DNA from: SABI01 sp963677695
GTDB lineage: Bacteria; Spirochaetota; Spirochaetia; Sphaerochaetales; Sphaerochaetaceae
Direction of reading: 5' to 3'
NCBI GenBank assembly: GCA_963677695.2
Contig: CAXXUJ010000002.1
Span: 496,001-560,000, forward strand
DNA: 64,000 nt
The notes beneath the pieces were generated by a model, which was given only the letters and a program-made list of their open reading frames with translations, did not search any database and had not been told where the DNA came from. Position numbers and translations under genes: made by a program. Shown here one piece after another: positions 1-7,764 of this stretch (position 1 is its first letter; every line of letters begins with the position of its first letter).

Positions 1-1
1 C

Positions 2-262
2 AAAGATGTGGAAAACCCTGCAAATCAGACAGCGTTCCGTCTCCTTCAGGAACAGCTTGAGGACGTGCTTCACACTCTTCCCCCAAGGGAGCAGGAAGTA
101 TTGAAGATGAGATTCGGTCTTGAAGACGGATACTCATTGACACTCGAGGAAGTTGGACTGTATTTTCAGGTAACAAGGGAAAGAATCAGGCAGATTGAGG
201 CGAAGGCTTTGAGAAGACTGAGACACCCGAAACGTAGTAGAAGATTAAAAGACTTTTTATAA
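2..262 (+). CDS. rpoD: RNA polymerase primary sigma factor RpoD, C-terminal fragment (5' end outside window)
   Basis: This is the 3' end of the housekeeping sigma-70 gene. The open frame runs off the left edge of the window, so the GTG at 8 is internal, not the start. The 85 or so visible residues are region 4: the LPPREQEVLKMRFGL segment of region 4.1 and the helix-turn-helix of region 4.2 (LEEVGLYFQVTRERIRQIE), which reads the -35 element. The ending RRLRHPKRSRRLKDFL is typical of RpoD. The next gene follows 21 bases later with its own ribosome binding site, so the two are probably co-transcribed. The family call is secure; only the upstream part is missing. Confidence 0.95.
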   Translation, partial: KDVENPANQTAFRLLQEQLEDVLHTLPPREQEVLKMRFGLEDGYSLTLEEVGLYFQVTRERIRQIEAKALRRLRHPKRSRRLKDFL

Positions 263-283
263 TAGTTGGATCAGGAGAAGAGT

Positions 284-1090
284 ATGCACGACATATATGA
301 TAAGCTGAGAGACCTTCAGAGCATTCTTGCTAAGAAGTTCAGTGTTCTTGAGGAGATCGTTGAAATCCCGAGAACCCTTGAAACAAAGGAAGAACTCCTG
401 AATAGAGGAAAGAAACTCTATTTGGAAAAGCATGAAAAAATTCAGAAGACCAGTGAAGAATTGAAAAACCTTCGTTTTTCACTTGATGAGGCTGAAGTAG
501 CTCGAGAGAACTATGAAAAGCAGATGGAAGTAATCTCAACACAGAGAGAGTATGAAGCTCTTGAGAAAGAAATTGCAGATGCTTCACTGAAAGAACAGTC
601 ACTCAGAAAATCTCTTCTTGCCAAGGAAAAATATCTTGGTGAACTTCAGGAACAGCTGGAAGAACATGAGCAGCTCATGGAAATCCAGGAAGAAGAAGTT
701 CAGAATGAAACGAAGAAGAAGGACGAACTTCTTGCTGAGAAGCAGAAGGAGATCGATGAACTCACAGAACAGGAGAAAGACCTTACTCCCGGAATCGATG
801 AGAGCATTCTTTTCAAGTTCGAACGTATTATCAAGAATAAGTCCGGAGTCGGTATCGTTCCGATTCACGGAATTGTCTGTCAGGGTTGTCACATGACTCT
901 TCCTGTACAGTTTGTGAATGACGTACGGAAGAATGAAGAATTTAAATTCTGTCCCTACTGTTCACGTGTACTCTTCTATGAAGATGTCCAGGATACCGGC
1001 CTTGCAGCTGCTGCTGGAGATGTCGAGATAGAAGAGGGCGGTCTCTCAGATTTCGTCGATGCAGATGAATTCGGAGATCTTCTCGATTAA
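284..1090 (+). CDS. Coiled-coil protein with C4 zinc ribbon (DUF164 / CdsZ-like family)
   Basis: A 268-residue cytosolic protein. Residues of roughly 1-175 are charged, heptad-like coiled coil rich in Glu, Lys and Leu. The C-terminal third holds a zinc ribbon with two CxxC knuckles (VCQGCH and FCPYCS), then an acidic tail. This layout is that of the DUF164 zinc-ribbon family, which is widespread and of incompletely settled role. I chose ATG 284 over the in-frame TTG at 266 because AGGAG at 273-277 sits 6 bases before the ATG. It follows rpoD closely and precedes the RNase P RNA. No enzymatic motif is visible. The family is confident; the function is not assigned. Confidence 0.8.
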   Translation: MHDIYDKLRDLQSILAKKFSVLEEIVEIPRTLETKEELLNRGKKLYLEKHEKIQKTSEELKNLRFSLDEAEVARENYEKQMEVISTQREYEALEKEIADASLKEQSLRKSLLAKEKYLGELQEQLEEHEQLMEIQEEEVQNETKKKDELLAEKQKEIDELTEQEKDLTPGIDESILFKFERIIKNKSGVGIVPIHGIVCQGCHMTLPVQFVNDVRKNEEFKFCPYCSRVLFYEDVQDTGLAAAAGDVEIEEGGLSDFVDADEFGDLLD

Positions 1091-1100
1091 TTGAATATTT

Positions 1101-1442
1101 TTGGTGGACCATGCAGTCGCCGGTAGGAGCAATCCTTCGGGAGGAAAGTCCGGGCTCCATAGGACATGATGCCGGGTAACACCCGGGAGCCGTAAGGCTA
1201 TAGAAAGTGCCGCAGAAAATATACCGCCTCTCCGTAAGGGGAGGTAAGGGTGAAATGGCGAGGTAAGAGCTCACCGCGAACTCTGGTAACAGAGTCGGCA
1301 GGGTAAACCTCATCAGGAGCAAGATCAAGTATGCAGGGGGGCTGTCCGTCCGTTCCCTGCGGGTAGGTCGCTCGAGCATACCGGTAACGGTATGCCTAGA
1401 TAGATGACTGCATAACACAGAACCCGGCTTATGGTCCACCAA
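1101..1442 (+). ncRNA. rnpB: RNase P RNA (bacterial type A)
   Basis: This is the catalytic RNA of ribonuclease P, which trims the 5' leader of tRNA precursors. The ends form a perfect 12-base helix P1: 1101-1112 is the exact reverse complement of 1431-1442. Conserved core blocks are visible: GAGGAAAGTCCGGGCTCC near 1140, GGGTGAAATGGCGAGGTAAG near 1248, and the 3' block with GATAGATGACTGCATAACA followed by CAGAACCCGGCTTATGG. The length of about 342 bases fits a type A RNA. It lies between the zinc-ribbon gene and the radical SAM gene on the same strand, with no clear terminator between them. The exact mature ends are inferred from the helix. Confidence 0.95.
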
Positions 1443-1465
1443 TTCATTACAAAGCTGAGACTCAA

Positions 1466-3949
1466 TTGAAAACAATAGACATAATTGAAACACTAGGAAA
1501 TAAACTCCTGCAGATAGAGCAGCCCGCTCGCTACACCGCCGGTGAATACCGGTTCGGTCCGGTCCCCACCCTTACTGATGAATCGTTTACTGCCGGACTC
1601 TGCTTCCCTGACCTCTACGAGATCGGGATGTCGAATAACGCTATCCGTATTCTCTATAATCTTTTACAGAATATAGATAACGTTGTCTGCGACCATGTAT
1701 TTTCCGTAGCTCCCGACTTCGAGGAACTTCTTAGGAAGGAGAACCTTCCCCTTTCAACCCTCTACCATGGAATCCCGTTGAAAGATCTCGATTTTCTCGG
1801 TTTTTCCATAGGGTATGAACTTGCCGCCACCAATATTCTTCAGGTTCTTGATCTTGCAGGAATCCCGTTCCATTATGAGGACCGAGGGGATGATGATCCC
1901 ATCATTATTGCAGGGGGACCTGCTATCACAAATCCTCTCCCGTTTGCTCCATTCTTTGATTTCGTTTTCATAGGTGAAGCGGAAAACGGCCTCGCTGATA
2001 TCATCAGAACTATTCAGTCCCTGAAGCAGGAGGGTAAGAATAGGGGAGAGATCAAGGAAATCCTGAAACAAGCCTACTCTATGCTCTGGTGCGAGGATAA
2101 GAAAAGAACGTACCGAGCCATAGATGATGACTTTTCTGAAAATGAAGCGGTCTTGTTTGACCATTATGTGCTTCCCGCCTTCAGAGTTGCACAGGACCAC
2201 GGTGTTGTAGAAATCATGAGAGGCTGCCCGAACGGCTGCCGGTTCTGCCACGCAGGACAGTTCTACAAACCGTTCAGACAGAAATCATTAGATACCATTT
2301 ATAAAGAAACTCGCCAGCAGGTACAGGACTTCGGCTATAGAGAAGTCACACTCTCATCACTCTCTTCAGGGGACCATCCCCAGTTGAAAGAGATAATTGA
2401 GGAACTGAACGATGATTTTTCTCCCTATCATATTTCTTTCTCCCTTCCTTCACTGAAAGTGAGCACCTTCAACCTCGGCCTGCTTGAACGATTGAATGAA
2501 GTTAGGAAGAGCGGACTTACCTTTGCTATCGAAACACCGATGAGCGAATGGCAGAGATCTGTCAACAAGGAAGTCCCCCTCGATACAGTTATTGAGATCA
2601 TCAGGGAAGCAAAGAAGAGAGGCTGGAAGCTGGCGAAGTTCTATTTCATGGTAGGTATGCCATTCACCGATACAGAAACCGAAGGCGCTGCCATCGTTGA
2701 ATTCCTGAGAGCAGTGAAATCAGCAACCAATATCGGGATGAATATAAACATAGGGACCTTCATTCCGAAACCTCATACACCGTATCAGTGGGCACCGCAG
2801 CTTTCCCTTGAGATATCAAAAGATCATCTCCACGCAATCAAGAAAGAGATTTCTCAGGAGATTAAGGGCGCCAAGGTTTCATACCACGCACCAATGATCT
2901 CCTATATCGAAGGGATCATCTCACGAGGCGATAGAAACGTCTCAAGGATGATAGAAAGAGCGTATGCTAACGGGTGCAGACTTGATGCATGGCAGGAACA
3001 TTTCAAGAAGGATGTCTGGTTAGAAGCCATAGAGGAAGAAGGTATTGATGTTACATCAATCCTGTACACTCCCTACGATCTCGAACACGATCTCCCATGG
3101 GATTCCATTTCCATGAGAGTATCAAAGCAGTTCATGAAACAGGAATGGCTGAGAGCAGAAAACCGTGAGTTGACTCCCGTATGTCTTGAAGATTGTATAA
3201 ATCCCTGTGGTTCCTGCACTCCTGAACACAAGGTTGTGCCGGCAGAAGAGGAGATCGCTGAAGTTCCCGAAGAGATTCGAATTGCGAAGCCTGAGTATCG
3301 TGAAAAACCGATATCGTCTATTGTGTTCCTTTATGAAAAGAGCGGTAAAGCAGTCTATCTTTCTCATATTTCAGCTATGAGGGCGATGGAACAAACCTTC
3401 CAGCGTGCCGGTATACCTGTGGCCTTCACCGAAGGATATAATCCTAAACCTAGAATGGAGTTCGTTCATCCCCTGGCCACCGGAGTCAGCGGATCACAGG
3501 AAGTCCTCGGTATCCTGGCCCATGGTGCTGATGAACTTGACGTGGATGCTACGATCAATACACTCAATGCTCATGCGCCTGAAGGGTTCAACTTCCATAC
3601 CATGATCGTCCTGAAGGACGGGATGAGGACAACTCTCAGCAAGTACCATACCGGTGCAATGTACACGATCAATAAGATAACTGATGAAATCTACAGTGAA
3701 CACCTGCGGAACCTGAGCTGTGCATGCTCCAAAGATATTACGGTTTCCCGTCTGGCGATAGGAGGAGTGGAGGAATTCAGTGTGTACGTGAAGGGTCAGA
3801 AGAACCCGGTAAAGGCACTGTTCCCCGAGCACAAGGATAAATTCAAAGTGCTCTCAGAAATGAACATTCATCGCGATTTTCTTACCACAGGTGAAAAGGA
3901 TGGCGATCTCGTCAAGTATCAGCAGCTACTGGAAGATCTGCAGAAATAG
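1466..3949 (+). CDS. B12-binding-type radical SAM protein fused to DUF2344 (TIGR03960/TIGR03936-like)
   Basis: An 827-residue two-part protein. The N-terminal part resembles the B12-binding-like domain of YgiQ-type proteins. The radical SAM core carries CPNGCRFC at residues 254-261 (CxxxCxxC), binding a [4Fe-4S] cluster and SAM. The C-terminal third, starting near SIVFLYEKSGKAVYLSHIS, is a DUF2344 domain. Between them is a Cys-rich stretch (CLEDCINPCGSC). The reaction is not established as far as I know; such proteins are often found near RNase G and ribosomal protein genes, which suggests RNA or ribosome modification. The start is TTG 1466; the next in-frame ATG lies well inside the conserved domain. 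The ribosome binding site is weak. Confidence 0.82.
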   Translation: MKTIDIIETLGNKLLQIEQPARYTAGEYRFGPVPTLTDESFTAGLCFPDLYEIGMSNNAIRILYNLLQNIDNVVCDHVFSVAPDFEELLRKENLPLSTLYHGIPLKDLDFLGFSIGYELAATNILQVLDLAGIPFHYEDRGDDDPIIIAGGPAITNPLPFAPFFDFVFIGEAENGLADIIRTIQSLKQEGKNRGEIKEILKQAYSMLWCEDKKRTYRAIDDDFSENEAVLFDHYVLPAFRVAQDHGVVEIMRGCPNGCRFCHAGQFYKPFRQKSLDTIYKETRQQVQDFGYREVTLSSLSSGDHPQLKEIIEELNDDFSPYHISFSLPSLKVSTFNLGLLERLNEVRKSGLTFAIETPMSEWQRSVNKEVPLDTVIEIIREAKKRGWKLAKFYFMVGMPFTDTETEGAAIVEFLRAVKSATNIGMNINIGTFIPKPHTPYQWAPQLSLEISKDHLHAIKKEISQEIKGAKVSYHAPMISYIEGIISRGDRNVSRMIERAYANGCRLDAWQEHFKKDVWLEAIEEEGIDVTSILYTPYDLEHDLPWDSISMRVSKQFMKQEWLRAENRELTPVCLEDCINPCGSCTPEHKVVPAEEEIAEVPEEIRIAKPEYREKPISSIVFLYEKSGKAVYLSHISAMRAMEQTFQRAGIPVAFTEGYNPKPRMEFVHPLATGVSGSQEVLGILAHGADELDVDATINTLNAHAPEGFNFHTMIVLKDGMRTTLSKYHTGAMYTINKITDEIYSEHLRNLSCACSKDITVSRLAIGGVEEFSVYVKGQKNPVKALFPEHKDKFKVLSEMNIHRDFLTTGEKDGDLVKYQQLLEDLQK

Positions 3950-3977
3950 GAACAAAAAATTTTAAAGGGGAGGGGGA

Positions 3978-4799
3978 TTATTCCTCCTCCTTTATTGCAT
4001 CCCAGATATCATTCAGCTTATCAGCATTACTGTAATGAAGTTCGATATCCTTTTCCTTTGACTGAGCGTAGAGAAGATTGAATCTGTTCTGAACTTTTCT
4101 ATTTGTTCTGCGAAGGGCTATCTGCGGATCGATTTTCATGTAGCGTGCAAGATTGACAACGGAGAATAGAAGATCTCCAATTTCTTCTTCCACATGATCC
4201 TTATCCATTTCATCACCTTCATGGATAGCTTCCCTCACTTCCTCAAGTTCTTCTTCAATTTTTTCTATCACACCAGCTACATCGGGCCAATCGAAACCGA
4301 GTTTCTTCATGATCTTCTGAACTTCAAATGCATGGGCAAGCTGCGGAAGCTGCTGAGGTATTTTTGAAAACAGATCCTCAGAATCAAGTTTCTTTCCTTC
4401 AACATCAGTTTTTACCTTATCCCAGAGGGAGAGTACTGAATCAACATCATCCGCCTGGGCGTCAGAGAATACATGAGGATGTCTTCTGACGAGCTTTGCG
4501 GACACTTCGTTGATGGAATCAACAGGATTGAAATTCTGTTCTTCTTCATTAATTCTATAAGACATAAAGACATTGAGAAGAACATCACCAAGCTCTTCTC
4601 TCATGCTATCAGTATTTCCATCCAGGATCCCGTCGATATATTCATAGGTTTCATCCAGAATCGCAGAAGAAACGGTCTTCGGAGTCTGTTTACGGTCCCA
4701 GGGGCAGCCGTCCTCGCTTCTCAGGAGGGTGACAATATGATAAAGCTGTGAGAGAGCGTCCTGCAGGTTATCTGTATTCTTATATTCGTAATTGATCAT
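3978..4799 (-). CDS. mazG: Nucleoside triphosphate pyrophosphohydrolase MazG
   Basis: A 273-residue MazG. The family hydrolyses NTPs and dNTPs to the monophosphate and pyrophosphate, cleaning the nucleotide pool. Two tandem all-alpha MazG domains are present: the first starts with LYHIVTLLRSEDGCPWDRKQT and carries EELGDVLLN; the second carries EEEIGDLLFSVVNLARYMKID. These acidic helices bind Mg2+. The length matches the E. coli-type double-domain enzyme. The gene is convergent with the upstream radical SAM gene, 28 bases away, and divergent from the membrane protein at 4988. A G-rich/C-rich dyad at about 3971-3996 overlaps the end of the gene and might serve as a shared stop signal, but its T-run is poor. 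Confidence 0.93.
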   Translation of the reverse strand: MINYEYKNTDNLQDALSQLYHIVTLLRSEDGCPWDRKQTPKTVSSAILDETYEYIDGILDGNTDSMREELGDVLLNVFMSYRINEEEQNFNPVDSINEVSAKLVRRHPHVFSDAQADDVDSVLSLWDKVKTDVEGKKLDSEDLFSKIPQQLPQLAHAFEVQKIMKKLGFDWPDVAGVIEKIEEELEEVREAIHEGDEMDKDHVEEEIGDLLFSVVNLARYMKIDPQIALRRTNRKVQNRFNLLYAQSKEKDIELHYSNADKLNDIWDAIKEEE

Positions 4800-4987
4800 G
4801 AACAGAAGTATACCTGTTTCAAACCATTTAGAGAACTGCTTATAAAACTCATAATCACCTTTATATATCAGAAATCCTTTTCTATGAAATAATTATCTTT
4901 CCTTGACAGGAGCAAGTTCATCGCTCACCATAAGATATCATGAAATTATTCATGGATGATTCACAACAACCCAAGGAGGAGGAAGGA

Positions 4988-5950
4988 ATGAAAGCTTTGA
5001 AGGTAATTGTATTACTCATTCTATCTTTAGTTTTCGTAGTCTACGGCTTGGCTTTTATGATCAGTCAAGGAGTATCAGGTACACTGCTCACTCAGGAATA
5101 CTACCATACAATCGTAAGTGATAATAATCTCGGAACCATTGCGCATGATCAGATTGCCGCGATGATCCCCGATATCGTCTCTGAGGGAGTCACCGGAGGA
5201 GCAACGATATCTGATCCAGCTCAGAAAGCTGCCGTGGAGGCTCAGATAGACCTTATTTCGGGCGCGATCATAGATTCTCTTGATGAATCTTGGATAAGTG
5301 AACAGGCGGCTATGATAACGGATGACCTTGTGAACAGCCTGAATTCAGCAGATGTTTCTTCTTTAACGGCAAAAATTGATATGACTGATAGATTAGAACT
5401 CATTAAGGAGAAAATTGCCGAAGGACTCGACAAGTATTCAGATGCTGAACTCATGGCGATGTTCGGAGCTCCAAAAGCGTATATACCGGTCATCTCTGAA
5501 CAGATCGTTGATAAGCTGGGATTACCTGATTCACTCGCTGTCGGTGATCTTGTTGAATCAGCCGCTCCTGGAGTGATTCCCATGATCAAGGGTTACCTCG
5601 GTATGATGCAGGCATATCTTGGAAATATCATACTTCTTGTTGTTGTCATCGTCTATCTTGTACTCTGTATGCTCCTGTTCAAAGTTTCCGGCGGACTTAT
5701 CTGGTTCGGTATCTCAACAGCCATCTCAGGTGGACTTTTCATGTTTGTGACAAATTTCGCAGGAAATATGGGACGAATAAGTTCTATGACAGGAATGGAT
5801 ATGTCTTCTTTGCCTGTACCTTCTGATCTTATACAGAATATTGTCTCCTTCACATTCGGTGAAATGAACAGATTACCAATTATAGTTATTGCTGTCGGTA
5901 TTGTGTGTGTAATTTTAGGAATAATTTTTTCAAAAAAGAAATCTGCATAA
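4988..5950 (+). CDS. Membrane protein of unknown function
   Basis: I do not recognise this 320-residue protein. It has one hydrophobic segment at the N-terminus (VIVLLILSLVFVVYGLAFMI), a soluble part of about 190 residues rich in Asp, Ile and Ser with little Cys, and three hydrophobic segments near the C-terminus. That predicts a four-pass inner membrane protein with the soluble domain between segments 1 and 2, probably outside the cytoplasm. The start at ATG 4988 is preferred over ATG 4940 because AGGAGG at 4975-4980 lies 7 bases before it. The gene stands alone, flanked by divergent mazG and a terminator at 5975. No catalytic motif is seen. Confidence 0.7.
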   Translation: MKALKVIVLLILSLVFVVYGLAFMISQGVSGTLLTQEYYHTIVSDNNLGTIAHDQIAAMIPDIVSEGVTGGATISDPAQKAAVEAQIDLISGAIIDSLDESWISEQAAMITDDLVNSLNSADVSSLTAKIDMTDRLELIKEKIAEGLDKYSDAELMAMFGAPKAYIPVISEQIVDKLGLPDSLAVGDLVESAAPGVIPMIKGYLGMMQAYLGNIILLVVVIVYLVLCMLLFKVSGGLIWFGISTAISGGLFMFVTNFAGNMGRISSMTGMDMSSLPVPSDLIQNIVSFTFGEMNRLPIIVIAVGIVCVILGIIFSKKKSA

Positions 5951-5974
5951 TAGCAACGGATGCCAGAAGAATTT

Positions 5975-6011
5975 AGCGTGTGTGGGATGTATATTTCATG
6001 CACGCTTTTTT
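5975..6011 (+). terminator. Rho-independent terminator after the membrane protein gene
   Basis: AGCGTG at 5975-5980 pairs with CACGCT at 6001-6006, with a loop of about 20 bases, followed by a run of T at 6006-6011. It lies 25 bases after the stop codon of the membrane protein gene. The large loop is the only weak point. Confidence 0.6.
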
Positions 6012-6101
6012 ATAGAAATACGTTCCTAAGAGCATGTAACATGTTACTTGTTAATCACATACCCTAGTTTACAGAATATACATTATATACATTAAGCTGG
6101 A

Positions 6102-7043
6102 TTAACGTAATTGAATAGTTCCTATAGCATTCGTTTCTATAGGAGACCAGAATATGTTTGTTGTATCACCATTCCCTCCATAAAGAGCAGCAAAAATATG
6201 AAGATATACATTCGAGTTTGTGGAATTGATTGGGTCAGTAAAATCTTCGTATGAAACTGAATCATATCCCTCATACCGCGAGATGATATCAGTGTAGTCT
6301 GCCCCTGCCCCATAGAACCTATCTGTCTTGTAATTGTTCATGTACCCTACGAGTGTGTTCGTACTATCATACAATCCTAACTCAACGTACTGACCAGTAT
6401 TATCAATGAGTTCGATGGTAAAATCTTCACTGTTCCATGTACTGCTTGTATCTGCAGTAAAACTGGTCAGAGCTATATCCATATCTGGTTCTTTTGCAAA
6501 GGTTGCAGGATCAGTCGCCGGATCGCAATATGAAAAAGTAGAAACCGGGATCACATCGTAGCTGGTGCCATCCTCATAGTCCGGCTTTGATATACTGTAT
6601 TGAATCGATGAGTCTGAAGTATCATAAATATAGAAAGCAGGGGCTTCTGTATCCGATTTCGGTGTCCACATGACACCGTTACCCCCGGATTTAGCATACA
6701 GAGAAGAAAAACCGCTGATTGTTCTAGATTTGACAGTCATACTAGTATTCTCTGGGGTGCCTATAGTACTACCAGGTAAGATATTATTTGAAATTACATA
6801 GAAAAGTTTGATAGAAGGTGTCGCATTCTTATCATTGAATTCTGCAAGTGCATCATCAGTCAGTTCTAATGTAAAAGTAATAAGATCTTTATCATCCGAT
6901 GTATCACCTGTGATTTCCAGCTCTCCAGTATCAATATACAAATAGACTGGAACCCCACAAGAAGACATCAAGGATATGGAAAAAAGCACCACAGCGAAAA
7001 GAGCAACTATATGAAGTCTTTTCGAATGGTGCTTTCTGTACAT
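6102..7043 (-). CDS. Lipoprotein of unknown function
   Basis: A 313-residue exported lipoprotein. The N-terminus has a basic stretch (MYRKHHSKRLH), a hydrophobic core and a lipobox LMSSC, so Cys29 should be lipidated. The mature part is rich in Ser, Thr, Asp and Tyr, beta-type in character, with no motif I can name. AGGAGG lies 5 bases before ATG 7043, so the start is firm. A short palindrome ACGGTGACCGT lies just upstream at 7056-7066. The gene follows the TPR protein gene in the same direction and may be the last gene of that block. It is probably anchored facing the periplasm or the cell surface; the role is unknown. Confidence 0.75.
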   Translation of the reverse strand: MYRKHHSKRLHIVALFAVVLFSISLMSSCGVPVYLYIDTGELEITGDTSDDKDLITFTLELTDDALAEFNDKNATPSIKLFYVISNNILPGSTIGTPENTSMTVKSRTISGFSSLYAKSGGNGVMWTPKSDTEAPAFYIYDTSDSSIQYSISKPDYEDGTSYDVIPVSTFSYCDPATDPATFAKEPDMDIALTSFTADTSSTWNSEDFTIELIDNTGQYVELGLYDSTNTLVGYMNNYKTDRFYGAGADYTDIISRYEGYDSVSYEDFTDPINSTNSNVYLHIFAALYGGNGDTTNIFWSPIETNAIGTIQLR

Positions 7044-7055
7044 ATGGTCCTCCTA

Positions 7056-7066
7056 ACGGTGACCGT
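7056..7066. promoter_or_regulatory. Short perfect palindrome before the lipoprotein gene
   Basis: ACGGT-G-ACCGT is a perfect dyad around a single base, between the TPR gene and the lipoprotein gene and just upstream of the lipoprotein ribosome binding site. It could be an operator or the foot of an RNA hairpin, or chance. I have no protein to match it. Confidence 0.2.
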
Positions 7067-7081
7067 CAGTAAAATTACAAT

Positions 7082-7753
7082 TTAGAGCAGTACGAGATGA
7101 GATAATGCAATTTTAGCGTATTCGCTTTCGGGATATTCGTCTGCAAGCTGCTGAAGAACAGCTTTTGCAAGGTCGATACCACCGTTTGCCTCATCAAGTC
7201 TTGCTACACTGAGCAATGCCCGTGCTGATTCTGCAGCTTTTCCTGAAGTTGAATCATATACCTGCTGATAGTAGTCAACTGCCGCTGTTGTATCTCCGAG
7301 TTCTTCACTCACAACACCGAGGTTGAACAGAGCAAGAGATTCAAAATAGGTATCTCCGCCATTATCAACAACAGTTTCAAGATGATTCTTTGCATCTGAC
7401 CACTGATTCTGATCAGCACTGATCAGGGCGAGAAGATATTCTGCTTTGAGTGCAGGATACTTACTCTTCCTGGTGCCAGCCATGTCATTAAGGTCAGCTA
7501 CAAGATTTTCAGGGAGCGAAGCTTCTTCATCTGTAGAAGCTGCCCATGCATCATACTGCTGTGATAATTCATCAATACGCTGCTGGTTTGCAACTGTCTG
7601 CTTTGAACCGACAGACAGTACGATAATCAGAACGATTAAGGCGAGAACAATAGCAGCACCGGAGATTAACACGACTTTTCTATACTTAGCCAGGAACAGA
7701 GAGAGGCGATCCGCTACTCTGTTCTGGAAAGATACTTCTTTCTTCTCTGCCAT
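7082..7753 (-). CDS. Membrane-anchored tetratricopeptide repeat protein (YfgM-like)
   Basis: A 223-residue protein with a basic N-terminus, one membrane helix (VVLISGAAIVLALIVLIIVLSV, residues about 28-49), and a helical part with TPR-like repeats such as ALFNLGVVSEELGDTTAAVDYYQQVY. The layout is that of YfgM-type proteins: an inner-membrane anchor with a periplasmic TPR domain that interacts with the SecYEG or chaperone network. That role is known from E. coli and only inferred here. It starts 11 bases after the rpsA stop, so it is probably the next gene of the cmk-rpsA operon. Confidence 0.7.
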   Translation of the reverse strand: MAEKKEVSFQNRVADRLSLFLAKYRKVVLISGAAIVLALIVLIIVLSVGSKQTVANQQRIDELSQQYDAWAASTDEEASLPENLVADLNDMAGTRKSKYPALKAEYLLALISADQNQWSDAKNHLETVVDNGGDTYFESLALFNLGVVSEELGDTTAAVDYYQQVYDSTSGKAAESARALLSVARLDEANGGIDLAKAVLQQLADEYPESEYAKIALSHLVLL

Positions 7754-7764
7754 ACTCTACTCCA

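Noticed and set aside
942..1493. 183-codon frame on the minus strand across the RNase P RNA
   Set aside because: It lies over the structured RNA and the end of the zinc-ribbon gene; the RNA evidence is overwhelming.
4905..4935. TTGACA at about 4905 as a -35 for the membrane protein gene
   Set aside because: The nearest -10-like box (TAAGAT) is 22 bases away; the hexamer at proper spacing is poor.
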